Positions 18,089 to 28,494 are shown, numbered from the stretch's first letter. The stretch: 64,000 nt of DNA from Halalkalibacter sp. APA_J-10(15) (GCF_023017105.1 NZ_JALKEV010000006.1:124001-188000), one strand, 5' to 3'. Made by a program: numbers and translations. The notes: generated from the letters alone by a model not told the origin.

Positions 18089-19876
18089 TTACAGCATCTG
18101 CTTCAGTCGTTGAATTTCTGTAAGCATCATTGCTGCTTTTATTGGATCCTTTTCTTTCTTCACTTCAAGTTCCTTCTGCTGTAACTCTACCCGTTTTGGA
18201 TAAGTTTCAATCCATCTCATGTAATCATCAAGCTCTCGTTCGTCATATTCATCATTGACACTAAGCAAAGTAAGCTCAGTTGCTAATCTTGTCAGTTGTT
18301 CATCCGTCAACTGCTGGATAAACAAACTAGGGTCAGCCTCATAGCCTTTAGCATAATAAGCAAATAAATAAGCAGCTAAAGCTTGATGCTCATCAACATT
18401 AAAAGCACCACCGAGTCGACTTTGGACAACTTCAGCAACATGTTCGTCTCTTAACATGTGTGCTAGTAATATCCGCTCTGCATTTTGATATGCTGGCAAG
18501 AGCTTCTTTGTTTCAAACACTTGCTTTCTAACGTTGATAACATCTGACTTCTCTCTTTTTGATTGACCCTTCTTTTCTCGAAAAAGGCGATATTGCTCTT
18601 GCTTCAATGCCTCTAATGAAAGAGAAAATTCATCAGCTAGCTGGCGAATATAATGATCTCGTTCAACAGCTTTTTTCAAGCTTGCAATTTCGCTTAGAAC
18701 CACTTCAATATATCTCATTCGCTCAGATTCATCTTGAAGATTTCGACCTTGCCGTAAGTACAACATTTTAAATGCCATTAACGTAAGACTTGACCCTATT
18801 ACATCCGTTTTAAAACGTTCTGCACCGAACGCTTGAATGTAGTCATCGGGATCATAACCGTCAGGCATTTTGGCAACCTTAACGATACAACCTTCATTCT
18901 GTAAGATTGAAGCATTCTTATAAGCCGCTTCTAATCCCGCCGCATCAGAATCATAACAGAGAGTCACCATTTCTGCATTACGGCGCATCATTCGAGCTTG
19001 TTCTTCTGTTAGTGCTGTCCCAAGTGTTGCTACACCGTTCGTTACACCAGCAGACCAAGCAGCTATGACATCCACATACCCTTCAAACAAAACAATAGAG
19101 CTTTGCTTTCGTATTGAAGACCTGGCTAAATGCAGTCCATATAATGTTTGACTCTTATGAAAGATAGCTGAATCTGAGCTGTTTAAATATTTTGGTTTTT
19201 CGTCTGATATCGTTCGCCCACCAAACGCGATAACTTGACCTTTAGCATCCCAAATCGGGAACATGAGCCTATTACGAAATCGATCATATGTCCCACCGTC
19301 TGACTCACGTTCGCCTAATAAACTAGCTTCAACCATCTCTGCCTGATTAAAATTTCTCTTTGTTAATAACGTCGATAACGCATCCCACCGATCTGGTGAA
19401 AAGCCAATTTGAAAATATTCAACCTGCTCTCTAGTGAATCCTCTTTCTTCCACGTATTCTCGACCTGGTTTTCCTTCTTCAGTCAGCATCAGTACATGAT
19501 GATACATTTTTGCAGCTACGCTATGTGCCTTTTTCATATTCTGCTGAGGTTTAGAAACATTCGTTGAATGAGTTCCTTCAATAGAAACATCGATATTTGC
19601 TCTTTTCCCAAGTTGAACTGCTGCTTCAACAAATGACAAATTTTCTAGCTCCATTAAAAAGGTAAAGGCATTTCCTCCAGCACCACACCCAAAGCAATGA
19701 TACAATTGCTTATCAGGTGATACAGAAAAAGAAGGAGTTTTCTCTCCATGGAATGGGCATAATCCACTATATTGTCGACCTTGCTTTTTCAATTGAACAT
19801 GATCACTGATTACATCGACAATATCAGTAGAACGTCTGATTTGTTCAATGACTGAATCTGGAATACGAGTCGTCAT
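18089..19876 (-). CDS. dnaG: DNA primase
   Basis: DnaG, 595 residues, makes RNA primers for replication. The N-terminal CHC2-type zinc domain (CPFHGEKTPSFSVSPDKQ, then HCFGCG), the TOPRIM domain with LFEGYVDVIA and LCYDSDAAG, and a helical C-terminal helicase-interaction domain are visible. Of three close ATGs, 19876 (MTTRIPDSVI) is chosen: GGAG lies nine bases upstream, whereas the earlier ones overlap that site. It is upstream of sigA in the same operon. Confidence 0.96.
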   Translation of the reverse strand: MTTRIPDSVIEQIRRSTDIVDVISDHVQLKKQGRQYSGLCPFHGEKTPSFSVSPDKQLYHCFGCGAGGNAFTFLMELENLSFVEAAVQLGKRANIDVSIEGTHSTNVSKPQQNMKKAHSVAAKMYHHVLMLTEEGKPGREYVEERGFTREQVEYFQIGFSPDRWDALSTLLTKRNFNQAEMVEASLLGERESDGGTYDRFRNRLMFPIWDAKGQVIAFGGRTISDEKPKYLNSSDSAIFHKSQTLYGLHLARSSIRKQSSIVLFEGYVDVIAAWSAGVTNGVATLGTALTEEQARMMRRNAEMVTLCYDSDAAGLEAAYKNASILQNEGCIVKVAKMPDGYDPDDYIQAFGAERFKTDVIGSSLTLMAFKMLYLRQGRNLQDESERMRYIEVVLSEIASLKKAVERDHYIRQLADEFSLSLEALKQEQYRLFREKKGQSKREKSDVINVRKQVFETKKLLPAYQNAERILLAHMLRDEHVAEVVQSRLGGAFNVDEHQALAAYLFAYYAKGYEADPSLFIQQLTDEQLTRLATELTLLSVNDEYDERELDDYMRWIETYPKRVELQQKELEVKKEKDPIKAAMMLTEIQRLKQML

Positions 19877-19915
19877 TTGATTCATCTCCAACATGCATTT
19901 ATTCGAGCTTTTTTG

Positions 19916-20395
19916 CTATAATCCTGCTTTTTTTTCTAAAATTTCTTTCAGGCTCGCCTTAAATTGATCTCGATCCTCCTGTTTATAAGGTTTTGGTCCT
20001 TTCGTACGCCTTCCCATTCTCCTTTGTTTTTGAGAAAGAAAGCGCACATCTAACAATTGATCCATATCTTTCTCCGTGAATTCTTTACCTCGTGGTGACA
20101 AAACATACATACCTTTAGCTAGCAATAATGACGCTAGAGCATGGTCTTGTGTCACACATATGTCGCCTTTTTTTGCATGGTTAGCTACATATAAATCGAC
20201 TGCTTCTTTTTCTTCGTCGACCGTAACTATTTTTGCTGGTTTTGGTAAAGACAAAAAATGCGCATAGGAGGATACAAATACCATTTCTACTACATACGCT
20301 TTGCACAAATCAACGATTTCATTTTTCACAGGACATGCATCAGCATCAACATATACTACGATTGGTGAAATGTTCATATTACTATCATTCAACAT
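19916..20395 (-). CDS. yqxD: YaiI/YqxD family protein (UPF0178)
   Basis: A protein of about 160 residues with the UPF0178 hallmarks VYVDADACPVKNEIV near the start and GDICVTQDHALASLLLAKG and PRGKEFTE further on. The arrangement of aspartates resembles PIN/NYN-type nucleases, but no activity is established for the family. It sits 40 bases upstream of dnaG, as in B. subtilis. The start is uncertain: TTG at 20404, ATG at 20395 and ATG at 20377 all have imperfect ribosome-site spacing, and family members usually start a few residues before VDADACP. Confidence 0.85.
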   Translation of the reverse strand: MLNDSNMNISPIVVYVDADACPVKNEIVDLCKAYVVEMVFVSSYAHFLSLPKPAKIVTVDEEKEAVDLYVANHAKKGDICVTQDHALASLLLAKGMYVLSPRGKEFTEKDMDQLLDVRFLSQKQRRMGRRTKGPKPYKQEDRDQFKASLKEILEKKAGL

Positions 20396-20596
20396 CCCTT
20401 TCAAATTTCCTGCTTCAATCGTAAAGAAATTGGTTGATTTTTGTCGATTGTAAAATATAATCTCTTCCCCGCTCGTTTTCCTTTACTATCTTTACCAAAA
20501 AACGAAGAATAAGTCTTGACTTTTTAAATTTATTTGATCTTTTTGCAAATATGCCATATTAAAGACGAAAAATTTAGTTTCATTTTTCTTCACTTG

Positions 20597-21409
20597 TTAT
20601 TGTCTAAACATATTAGAAATTAAATTAGCTGTTTCTTCGACTGCTTTATTAGATACGTCAATAACCGGACACCCAATACGCTTCATAATCGTATCAGAAT
20701 AGGCTAGTTCTTCTTTAATTCGAACCATATTAGCATAATGTGCGTCTTCCTTTAATCCAAGCGCTTTTAACCGTTCGGCACGTATACCATTCAGCTTTTC
20801 TGGGCTTATCTTTAACCCTATACACTTTTTAGGAGAAACTTCAAATAATTCCCTTGGAGGCTCAACTTCTGGTACTAGAGGCACATTCGCTACTTTTAAT
20901 TGTTTATGTGCCAAATATTGAGATAATGGTGTCTTTGAGGTTCTCGAGACACCAATGAGAACGACATCCGCTCGCATAATCCCCCTTGGATCACGACCAT
21001 CATCATATTTTACCGCAAATTCAATTGCTTCTACTTTACGAAAGTAATCTGCATCTAGTTTATAAATAAGACCAGGTTCAGAACGAGGATGTACATTAGT
21101 TAATAATTTTAATTCTTGTAACATTGGCCCGATAATATCAACAGCATGTACACGTTCCTCTCGTGCCTTCAAAATAAGGTAATCTCGAACCTCAGGAACA
21201 ACAAGTGTGAAAGCAATCAGAGCATGTGTCTTTTTAGCCAATTGAATAATTTCAACAATTGTTTCCTCATCATCGACAAACGGAATTCTTCTTACTTCAA
21301 TTCCAGCCCCATTAAATTGACTTGCCGCCGCCTTTACAACGAGCTCAGCAGTTTCTCCTACTGAATCCGAGACAACATAAACAATTGGCTTTGTTTCATG
21401 TCCTTCCAC
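20597..21409 (-). CDS. yqfL: PEP synthase/PPDK regulatory kinase-pyrophosphorylase (YqfL)
   Basis: A 270-residue DUF299 protein. The family reversibly phosphorylates a threonine of pyruvate phosphate dikinase or PEP synthase, using ADP for inactivation and pyrophosphate release for activation. The signature is [15 protein letters not shown] at the N-terminus and the P-loop-like [15 protein letters not shown] near residue 153. The start is GTG at 21409, seven bases after GGGGG. In B. subtilis the gene follows ccpN; here it directly follows glyS with a 30-base gap and no ccpN. Confidence 0.9.
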   Translation of the reverse strand: MEGHETKPIVYVVSDSVGETAELVVKAAASQFNGAGIEVRRIPFVDDEETIVEIIQLAKKTHALIAFTLVVPEVRDYLILKAREERVHAVDIIGPMLQELKLLTNVHPRSEPGLIYKLDADYFRKVEAIEFAVKYDDGRDPRGIMRADVVLIGVSRTSKTPLSQYLAHKQLKVANVPLVPEVEPPRELFEVSPKKCIGLKISPEKLNGIRAERLKALGLKEDAHYANMVRIKEELAYSDTIMKRIGCPVIDVSNKAVEETANLISNMFRQ

Positions 21410-21439
21410 TACTTATCCCCCTTCCCTTTTCTCGAATAT

Positions 21440-23521
21440 TTACGTAGTAAACACAAGCTCTTGAAAATTGGCAACAGATTGTATGACAGAGGCAAGTGCC
21501 ACCATCTGATTCAATCGGTTTTCTCGAATGTCATGAACTTCAGACATGACCATAATATTGTCAAAGTAAGTATTAATCGTTGGGGTGATACTGCTTAATG
21601 CATCTATAGCCTGATTCACCTCACCAACTGATAATGCTTCATTTATCGCTTGCTCTAATGTTACACATGCCTCATATAAATGCTGTTCTTCTTCCTTTTC
21701 AAATAAATCTGTTAAAACTGAACCAGATTTTGTTGCCTTTTTTGAAATATTCGTCACCCGACTTAATGCATCAACCATATTTTTAAAATCAGTTTTTTGA
21801 CGTCTTTCTGAAATGACTTGAGCCTTCTTTACAACTGTTGGAATGTGCCCTATTACTTGTGCTAACACAGCATCAATCACATCATACGCCATACCACCTT
21901 CTTGTAACGCTGCTCTTACACGTAGCTGGAAGAAGTGCTGTAATTCACGCTTGACCTCTTCACGATCCCTTTTTAAAACCTTCTTTTCTTCGGCAATGTC
22001 AAGAATTTGGACCAATAATTGTTCTAGCGTTACATTTAACTCATAATCTCGCAGCATTTGAACGACACCTGCAGCTTGGCGTCGAAGCGCATAAGGGTCC
22101 TGTGATCCAGTCGGAACGAGGCCAATCGCAAAGCACGTGACAATTGTATCAAGCTTATCAGCCATACTAACAATGGCGCTAGCGAGCGTATCCGGACTAT
22201 TATCACCCGCATAGCGAGGTTTATAATGTTCGAAGATCCCGTGAGCAACAGCCTTTTCTTCACCAGCAAACTCTGCGTACACTTCACCCATTCGCCCTTG
22301 TAACTCGGTAAACTCACCAACCATTTGAGTAACAAGGTCAAATTTAGCAATGGATGAAATACGTTCAGCTACTTGCTTAGTTTTATCGTCAACCGCTACT
22401 AGCCGACTAATGATCGTAGTCCCTTTTTGAACACGTCGAACCTTATCCGCAATCGAGCCTAATTCTTCATGATAAACTATTTGCTCAAGTTGTGCGAGCG
22501 CATCGTCGATCGCTAGCTTTTGATCCTCTGCATAAAAGAATGCCGCATCTGATAGTCGTGCCCGAAGTACTTTTTCATTTCCTTTAGCTACATTCTCTAA
22601 ATGATCTCGGTTACCATTACGAACAGTGACAAAGTAGGGCAACAGTTGACCTGCTTTGTCTTCTACAGGAAAATACCTTTGATGTTCACGCATCGAAGTA
22701 ATCAACACTTCTTTAGGCAATGAAAGAAACTCTTTATCAAAGCTCCCAAACAAAGCTGTTGGGTACTCAACTAAATGATGGACCTCGTCTAACAAATCGT
22801 CATCCACTGGTATAACCCATTTTTTTTCATTTTCTATTGTCTCAAGCTGTTGACGAATAATAGCTTTTCTTTCATTCGCATCCACGTAAACAAACTGTTC
22901 TAATAACAAACTTTTATAGTCTTCCGGCCTCGCAATTTTCACTTGGCGTCCAAGAAAACGATGTCCGTAAGTTATGTTATTTGTTTCAATATCCGTAATA
23001 GAGAACTTCACGACCTCATTCCCAAACAGGGCAACAAGCCATTGGATTGGCCGAGCATACTTTAATGAATGTGAGCCCCAGCGCATATTTTTAGGGAAGT
23101 GAAGAGACGTAATAATCTCCTTTAATTCGGGTAATAGCTCCATTGTTTGTTTACCAGCAATAAATTTATGAGCATAAATATACTCGACACCCTTTAACTC
23201 TTTAAAGAATAAATCATCAGTACTAACTCCTTGCCCTCTAGCAAATCCCTGTGCCGCTTTACTCCAATTACCTTCTTCATCATAGGCAATTTTCTTCGCT
23301 GGTCCTTTTGCCTCTTCTTCAATATTAGGCTGTGTTTCATCTAAATTTGAAATAAGAATCGCTAATCGACGAGGAGTTGCATATGCTTGAAGATCACTAT
23401 ACTGTAAACGTTTTTCATCTAACCAGGCCGCTACCTTTTCTTCTAATTGATTAATGGAAGGAGTGACAAATCGTGCTGGCAATTCCTCCAAACCAATTTC
23501 CAATAGAAAACTCTTACTCAT
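21440..23521 (-). CDS. glyS: glycyl-tRNA synthetase beta subunit
   Basis: GlyS, 693 residues, is the tRNA-binding subunit of the bacterial alpha2-beta2 glycyl-tRNA synthetase. It begins SKSFLLEIGLEELPARFVTPS, contains the MREHQRYFPVED and VRNGNRDHLENVAKGNEKVLRARLSDAAFFYAED-type blocks of the family, and has a DALR-type anticodon-binding C-terminus. It starts two bases after glyQ ends, within the same T-box-controlled transcript. Confidence 0.96.
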   Translation of the reverse strand: MSKSFLLEIGLEELPARFVTPSINQLEEKVAAWLDEKRLQYSDLQAYATPRRLAILISNLDETQPNIEEEAKGPAKKIAYDEEGNWSKAAQGFARGQGVSTDDLFFKELKGVEYIYAHKFIAGKQTMELLPELKEIITSLHFPKNMRWGSHSLKYARPIQWLVALFGNEVVKFSITDIETNNITYGHRFLGRQVKIARPEDYKSLLLEQFVYVDANERKAIIRQQLETIENEKKWVIPVDDDLLDEVHHLVEYPTALFGSFDKEFLSLPKEVLITSMREHQRYFPVEDKAGQLLPYFVTVRNGNRDHLENVAKGNEKVLRARLSDAAFFYAEDQKLAIDDALAQLEQIVYHEELGSIADKVRRVQKGTTIISRLVAVDDKTKQVAERISSIAKFDLVTQMVGEFTELQGRMGEVYAEFAGEEKAVAHGIFEHYKPRYAGDNSPDTLASAIVSMADKLDTIVTCFAIGLVPTGSQDPYALRRQAAGVVQMLRDYELNVTLEQLLVQILDIAEEKKVLKRDREEVKRELQHFFQLRVRAALQEGGMAYDVIDAVLAQVIGHIPTVVKKAQVISERRQKTDFKNMVDALSRVTNISKKATKSGSVLTDLFEKEEEQHLYEACVTLEQAINEALSVGEVNQAIDALSSITPTINTYFDNIMVMSEVHDIRENRLNQMVALASVIQSVANFQELVFTT

Positions 23522-23523
23522 AT

Positions 23524-24402
23524 TTACTCTCCTCCTTCCTTCAACATTGGGAACCCAAGACGTTCACGCTCGTCATAATATAGCTTCGCCGCTGTCCTTG
23601 CGAGATTTCGTACACGACCAATATAACCTGTACGCTCTGTTACTGAAATCGCACCACGAGCATCTAACAAATTAAACGTATGTGAGCACTTTAGAATATA
23701 ATCGTAAGCAGGAAACACAAGATTCTCATCAAGCGCCCTTTTCGCCTCTTGCTCATACGTTGAAAATAAAGAAAATAGCATGTTCGTATCAGAAACTTCA
23801 AACGTGTATGTGGAATGTTCAAATTCAGGTTGCTTAAAAATATCACCATATGTAAAACCTTCTACCCATTCAAGGTCAAATACATTTTCTTTATCTTGAA
23901 TGTAAGATGCTAGGCGCTCTATTCCATACGTAATCTCTGCAGATACAGGGCTTGCTTCAAGTCCACCCACTTGTTGAAAATAGGTAAACTGTGTGATTTC
24001 CATACCATCTAGCCATACTTCCCAACCAAGACCGGCACACCCTAATGTAGGATTTTCCCAATTGTCTTCTACAAAGCGAATATCATGCTCAAGCGGATTA
24101 ATTCCAAGTGCTTTTAAACTATCAAGATACAGTTCCTGAATATTTATCGGTGATGGCTTCATGATAACTTGAAATTGATGATGCTGATAAAGCCGATTTG
24201 GATTTTCACCGTAACGTCCATCGGCAGGTCGTCTTGATGGTTCAACATACGCTACATTCCATGGTTCAGGACCGATTGTGCGCAGTAATGTGAACGGACT
24301 CATCGTCCCTGCACCCTTTTCTGTATCATACGCTTGCATGATCATACAATTTTGCTTTGACCAAAATTCTTGCAGCGTTAAAATCATTGTTTGAACGTTC
24401 AT
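23524..24402 (-). CDS. glyQ: glycyl-tRNA synthetase alpha subunit
   Basis: GlyQ, 292 residues, is the catalytic subunit that activates glycine. Characteristic stretches are [38 protein letters not shown] and [13 protein letters not shown]. They are followed by [24 protein letters not shown]-type sequence. GGAGGAGCGAGCAA precedes the ATG. A glycine T-box leader upstream controls glyQ-glyS according to tRNA-Gly charging. Confidence 0.97.
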   Translation of the reverse strand: MNVQTMILTLQEFWSKQNCMIMQAYDTEKGAGTMSPFTLLRTIGPEPWNVAYVEPSRRPADGRYGENPNRLYQHHQFQVIMKPSPINIQELYLDSLKALGINPLEHDIRFVEDNWENPTLGCAGLGWEVWLDGMEITQFTYFQQVGGLEASPVSAEITYGIERLASYIQDKENVFDLEWVEGFTYGDIFKQPEFEHSTYTFEVSDTNMLFSLFSTYEQEAKRALDENLVFPAYDYILKCSHTFNLLDARGAISVTERTGYIGRVRNLARTAAKLYYDERERLGFPMLKEGGE

Positions 24403-24469
24403 TTGCTCGCTCCTCCTGCATTCTTCATTTAAAGTGTAAATATATCTCTAAAGGCTTTCGAACAACAAA

Positions 24470-24690
24470 AAAACCCTCGTCCTATGCCTTCATTTGACAT
24501 AGGGACGAGAGCTATATCCCGCGGTTCCACCCTATTTATTAACGTAATAATTTACATTAATCTCTTTCAACGTTATGCTCCAGAACGCCTTCCTTACCGT
24601 CTTAAGCCCTAGCTCGCACCACCCTAGGTTCGCTTTCTTAAGATACAGTAAATACTACTTTCCTTCAACGCATCATATTCATATAATATG
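24470..24690 (-). promoter_or_regulatory. glycine T-box riboswitch of glyQS
   Basis: The T-box sequence AGGGTGGAACCGCGGG lies at 24518-24533 (minus strand); its UGGAA part binds the uncharged tRNA acceptor end. Downstream is a terminator stem, CTCGTCCCTATGTC pairing with GCATAGGACGAGG, and then a run of seven T (24474-24510). Upstream GAAGGAAAGTAGTA and a Stem I are present. In Stem I the lower arms ATGC and GCAT enclose a loop with GGC at 24587-24589, the likely glycine specifier codon. Uncharged tRNA-Gly would favour antitermination. Confidence 0.92.
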
Positions 24691-24691
24691 C

Positions 24692-24720
24692 ATCATACTC
24701 AAATTCTAGCCTGCTGTCAA
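24692..24720 (-). promoter_or_regulatory. sigma-A promoter of the glyQS T-box transcript
   Basis: Consensus TTGACA (24715-24720) is followed after 17 bases by TATGAT (24692-24697) on the minus strand, placing the start of transcription just before the T-box leader. Confidence 0.75.
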
Positions 24721-24748
24721 TAATATTTCAAAACTAATGGACGTCATT

Positions 24749-25504
24749 TTATTCATTTAAATCAAATCGCTCTAATTGTTCCAAAAACCGCTTTGATTTT
24801 AACCTTAGACCTGAATACTCTTGATAATAAGAATCAATAATCATTTGAATATACTTTTTTGTCTCATTTTTCAGTGAGATGTGACCAAGTCGCTCTAAAT
24901 CTACATAATAGAATAAACGCAAAAGCTTCACATGCTGTGGATTTAGTTGGAACGCATGAGGATCTTTATTTCTACATTTTGGACAAAGAAATCCAGCATT
25001 CTTTATGGAAAAAGCAATAGGCTGATTTATAGATCCGCAGCTTGAACATTGATCCAGCTCGGGCTTTATTCCGGCAACAGCAAGCATCTTTGTCTCAAAA
25101 ATCATTTTTAGGACATCTACATCTAATCCCTCATCGATATAAATCAATATTTGATAAAGCAATTTAAATATCTCTGAATACCTTGTCTTTTCATCCGTTA
25201 GTTTATCCGTTAACTCCAGCATGTAGGAAGCATGAGCGGCTCGCCTAAGATCACTCCTAATATCACGAAATGAGCTTGTAATATCAGCTTGTTGTAAAAC
25301 ACCTAGGCCACTACTCGTTTGAATCACAAAAATACCATACATAAACAATTGAGAAGCAGCTGACAATCGACTTTTAGGCTTTTTCGCTCCACGAGCCATC
25401 ACGCCGATTTTTCCTAATTCTTTCGTAAATAACGTCACCACTTTATTTGTTTCTCCGTAATCAATCGTACGAATGATAATCCCTTCAACTTTTTGCATCA
25501 TCAT
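24749..25504 (-). CDS. recO: DNA repair protein RecO
   Basis: RecO, 251 residues, is the recombination mediator that works with RecR and RecF. The N-terminal OB fold starts VEGIIIRTIDYGETNKVVTLFTKELGKIGVMARGAKK-like, and a four-cysteine zinc motif (CSSCG and CPKC, about residues 150-182) lies in the helical C-terminal domain. AAGGTG precedes the ATG. It follows yqzL closely on the same strand, as in B. subtilis. Confidence 0.94.
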   Translation of the reverse strand: MMMQKVEGIIIRTIDYGETNKVVTLFTKELGKIGVMARGAKKPKSRLSAASQLFMYGIFVIQTSSGLGVLQQADITSSFRDIRSDLRRAAHASYMLELTDKLTDEKTRYSEIFKLLYQILIYIDEGLDVDVLKMIFETKMLAVAGIKPELDQCSSCGSINQPIAFSIKNAGFLCPKCRNKDPHAFQLNPQHVKLLRLFYYVDLERLGHISLKNETKKYIQMIIDSYYQEYSGLRLKSKRFLEQLERFDLNE

Positions 25505-25541
25505 AACACAAGCACACCTTCATGTTAGGTGTCAATCATAC

Positions 25542-25688
25542 TCAATGGGTAGGTGAATCAAATGTTTCACTTTGTTCCACGTCATCTTGTCCAAATTGTT
25601 CATCTGAATCTCGCTCTAATTCCTTCAGTAACAAATACGTGTCTACGTTGCCTGTCATTGAAAAGACTTTCCATGAAAAATCGAGCAT
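25542..25688 (-). CDS. yqzL: YqzL-like small protein
   Basis: A 48-residue gene beginning MLDFSWKVFSMTGNVDTYLL, then LKELERDSDEQ, and ending in a polar, acidic tail. This matches the B. subtilis YqzL N-terminus (MLDFTWKVFSQTGNIDTYLL) by eye, and the position just upstream of recO is the same. GGTGGAG lies seven bases before the ATG. The function is unknown. The gene is short enough to be missed by length-filtered gene calling. Confidence 0.85.
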   Translation of the reverse strand: MLDFSWKVFSMTGNVDTYLLLKELERDSDEQFGQDDVEQSETFDSPTH

Positions 25689-25849
25689 ATCAGACTCCAC
25701 CTTTCTAAAAGATTAACGTCCTATACTAGTATGATGACCGCTATTTTCTATATCATGTTAAGGAAAAATTGTTAATTAAAAAAGCTTGACAAAGCCAATT
25801 CTCCTTATTTTTCTACTGTCATTCCTTACTACAATGATAATCGACTAAA

Positions 25850-25886
25850 CCAAAAAAAACAATGGCTAGCAGCCTAGCCATTGTTA
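25850..25886 (-). terminator. terminator after era
   Basis: An 11-base-pair perfect stem AACAATGGCTA/TAGCCATTGTT (25858-25868 with 25875-25885) is followed on the minus strand by a run of eight T. It ends the pgpH-to-era operon and separates it from yqzL-recO. Confidence 0.9.
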
Positions 25887-25914
25887 AACTCTCATTACAA
25901 AGAGTAGACAACTT

Positions 25915-26829
25915 TCAGTATTCGTCCTCTTTAAAACCATACTCCTGCAAGTGCCTTGCTTTGTTACGCCAGTCCTTTTGAACCTTTACCCATAATTCTA
26001 AGAACACCTTTGAACCAAGTAATGATTCAATATCTGCACGAGCTCGCTTTCCTACTTCCTTTAGCATCGAACCTTGTTTTCCGATAATAATCCCTTTTTG
26101 CGAAGAACGTTCTACGATGACCGTCGCTCCAATGTAAACAGTCTCATTGCTCTCTCTCTTCTTCATTTGCTCAATGTTAACAGCAACAGAATGAGGAATC
26201 TCTTCACGAGTTAAATGTAGAACCTTCTCTCGAATTAGTTCTGCTACGACAAATCTTTCTGGGTGATCTGTCACTTGGTCACTAGGATAATATTGCGGCC
26301 CCTCATCTAAATATTCAGTAATTTGTTCGAGTAAAGTTGGAACATTATTCCCTTCTAACGCTGAAATAGGAATGACCTCTTCGAATGGATATTTCGTATG
26401 ATATTCATCAATCACACGCATGACCTTTTCAGGCTCAATTTGATCAATTTTATTTATAACAAGAAAGACCTTCGCTGAAGCTTCCTTTAATCGTTCAATA
26501 ATATACTCTTCACCTGGACCGTAACGTTCAGTGGCATCAATGACATATAGGACGAGATCGACATCTCGCAACGTATTTTGCGCTACTTTCATCATGAAAT
26601 CACCAAGCTTATGTTTCGGTTTGTGAATGCCTGGAGTGTCAATAAATATAATTTGTGATTCATTACTCGTATAAACACCTTGAATTTTATTACGTGTGGT
26701 CTGTGCCTTATCAGACATGATTGCGATCTTTTGCCCAATCACATGATTAATAAGTGTGGACTTCCCAACATTAGGGCGTCCTATAATCGAGACAAACCCT
26801 GATTTAAATTTATTTGCTTGATTATTCAT
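25915..26829 (-). CDS. era: GTPase Era
   Basis: Era, 304 residues, is a 16S-rRNA-binding GTPase for 30S assembly. The G domain has GRPNVGKST, the switch II region [10 protein letters not shown] and NKID. The C-terminal KH domain has [20 protein letters not shown]. It overlaps the end of cdd by eight bases, which shows coupling in the pgpH-ybeY-dgkA-DUF502-cdd-era operon. Confidence 0.97.
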   Translation of the reverse strand: MNNQANKFKSGFVSIIGRPNVGKSTLINHVIGQKIAIMSDKAQTTRNKIQGVYTSNESQIIFIDTPGIHKPKHKLGDFMMKVAQNTLRDVDLVLYVIDATERYGPGEEYIIERLKEASAKVFLVINKIDQIEPEKVMRVIDEYHTKYPFEEVIPISALEGNNVPTLLEQITEYLDEGPQYYPSDQVTDHPERFVVAELIREKVLHLTREEIPHSVAVNIEQMKKRESNETVYIGATVIVERSSQKGIIIGKQGSMLKEVGKRARADIESLLGSKVFLELWVKVQKDWRNKARHLQEYGFKEDEY

Positions 26830-27220
26830 TCATATCCTCCGCTTTAAATGCTCCTGGTAATAAATCTGAAACAGTTGTTTCCTCAATATCGCCCTTCATA
26901 TTTGACAAAATGACGGTTGTAAGCGGATGGCATAACTCAGCCATCACTTGACGGCAAGCTCCACATGGTGATACAGGTGCATCTGTATCAGCTACAATCG
27001 CAATCCGCTTCACATTGCGTTTTCCATCAGAAACAGCCTTGAACAACGCAGTCCGTTCAGCACAATTCGTTAATCCAAATGAAGCATTTTCAATATTTGC
27101 ACCTCTTACAATTGAACCATCCTCTAACTCCAAAGCAGCTCCTACGGGAAATTGGGAATAGGGCGTATATGAATAGGCCCTAGCTTCCATCGCTTCTTTA
27201 ATTAATTGCTGCTTGTTCAT
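26822..27220 (-). CDS. cdd: cytidine deaminase
   Basis: A 132-residue tetrameric-type cytidine deaminase of pyrimidine salvage. The zinc site is visible as NCAERTALF (Cys and catalytic Glu) and SPCGACRQV (two Cys), and the substrate-binding N-terminal part is [21 protein letters not shown] precedes the ATG. It overlaps the DUF502 gene upstream by four bases and era downstream by eight. Confidence 0.96.
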   Translation of the reverse strand: MNKQQLIKEAMEARAYSYTPYSQFPVGAALELEDGSIVRGANIENASFGLTNCAERTALFKAVSDGKRNVKRIAIVADTDAPVSPCGACRQVMAELCHPLTTVILSNMKGDIEETTVSDLLPGAFKAEDMNE

Positions 27221-27954
27221 ATCCTTTCATCCTTTCGTTTCCTTACTCTAACGACCATTTGACCTTCTTCATATTCTCCTTCAAATGATTCACCTTGACC
27301 TTCATCATCAGGTGGCACAACCACTCCTCCTGAAATAATAAATTTAAGCCCTTGCTCTACTGTCATATTCAAGAAAACAACATCTTCACGAGGAATTAAG
27401 ACAAGCCAACCAGATGTAGGGTTCGGAGTAGTCGGTAAAAAGACATTAATACAGCTTTTTGATGTCAACCTTTGCACCTCACCACGCGTTTCACCGGTCT
27501 GAAATCCAACCGTATACAACCCTTTCCGAGGATATTCAACGAGTACAACATTTTTAAAAGACGACCTTTCCTGAGCAAAAGCGTGAATAATTTGCTCAAC
27601 AGAGGTGTAAATGGAATTAGCTATAGGTATCTTTCGAAATGTATGATCAATCGAATAAAAAACTTTCGAACCCTTCCCTTGGAGACGCATCGCGCCAACC
27701 CATGTCACTAGAAGAATCGTTAGCACAAACCCAATGCCTAGCAACCGCTCTGAAAAAGGGGTGTACACGCCGAGAAAATAAATACGATCATACACGCTTG
27801 TAATAACATTTAATCCTTTTAAAACGTCCGTTATAAATGAACCTAAAAAAGCATCCACTAAACTAAACAATAGTTGCAATACATAAATCGTTGCAATTGC
27901 AGGCAATAGAAAAATGAGCCCTGCTATAATATTTTTTTGGAACCTTTTCCACAT
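27217..27954 (-). CDS. DUF502 family membrane protein
   Basis: A 245-residue DUF502 protein with two membrane segments (about residues 8-35 and 65-90). A soluble domain follows with PIANSIYTSVEQIIHAF, VLVEYPRKGLYTVGFQTGE and FLPTTPNPTSGWLVLIPRED, blocks diagnostic of DUF502. ATG at 27954 (MWKRFQKNI) starts directly before the first membrane span; earlier in-frame starts are less likely. It lies between dgkA and cdd, a position not occupied in B. subtilis. The function is unknown; related proteins in plants act at membranes. Confidence 0.8.
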   Translation of the reverse strand: MWKRFQKNIIAGLIFLLPAIATIYVLQLLFSLVDAFLGSFITDVLKGLNVITSVYDRIYFLGVYTPFSERLLGIGFVLTILLVTWVGAMRLQGKGSKVFYSIDHTFRKIPIANSIYTSVEQIIHAFAQERSSFKNVVLVEYPRKGLYTVGFQTGETRGEVQRLTSKSCINVFLPTTPNPTSGWLVLIPREDVVFLNMTVEQGLKFIISGGVVVPPDDEGQGESFEGEYEEGQMVVRVRKRKDERI

Positions 27955-28104
27955 GACTGAAAGTACCCCTCTCCCAACCATATAAGAAACATGAAGCAAA
28001 CTTTTTCTTAATGGCACCTATACTAAGTCTAACAGATATTACTCTTAATCCGAACGACCCATACCATTAAGATAGACGCTTTTCACTAAACATAAACCAT
28101 TCCA

Positions 28105-28494
28105 TTACGACAATAGCTCCAATAACGGAGGTAGAAATATAAGTATACCTATTACAACAGCAAAGAAGCAATAAATAAACACGCCCGCTGCAGCAATATC
28201 CTTTGCACGTTTAGCTAATGGATGATACTCATTTGTCACTAAATCAACCGTACGTTCAATAGCTGTGTTCATAATTTCTAAAGCAAGCATGCCGGCTATG
28301 ACTAGTAATAGAATGAGCCAGTGGATCAACGGAACACTTAAAAAGTAAGCGCTCAATAGAGTAATAATGGCAACAATAAAATGAATATTCATATTTTGTT
28401 CATGCTTAAGTACATAAACAAGCCCTTGCGATGCATAATAAAATGATTTCAGCAGTCGTTTAAAGCCACGTCTATTTCTATCTTGTAAGTCCAT
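28105..28494 (-). CDS. dgkA: diacylglycerol/undecaprenol kinase family
   Basis: A 129-residue DagK-type kinase with three membrane helices. The family motif MLALEIMNTAIERTVDLV contains the catalytic glutamate and asparagine, and the N-terminal helix RGFKRLLKSFYYASQGLVYV is amphipathic. In Gram-positive bacteria this family phosphorylates undecaprenol to recycle the peptidoglycan carrier lipid. It overlaps ybeY by 17 bases. Confidence 0.93.
   Translation of the reverse strand: MDLQDRNRRGFKRLLKSFYYASQGLVYVLKHEQNMNIHFIVAIITLLSAYFLSVPLIHWLILLLVIAGMLALEIMNTAIERTVDLVTNEYHPLAKRAKDIAAAGVFIYCFFAVVIGILIFLPPLLELLS

Noticed and set aside
20405-20596. Possible regulatory RNA in the gap upstream of yqxD
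   Set aside because: The stretch is AT-rich and shows no hairpin, T-box or recognisable riboswitch motif.
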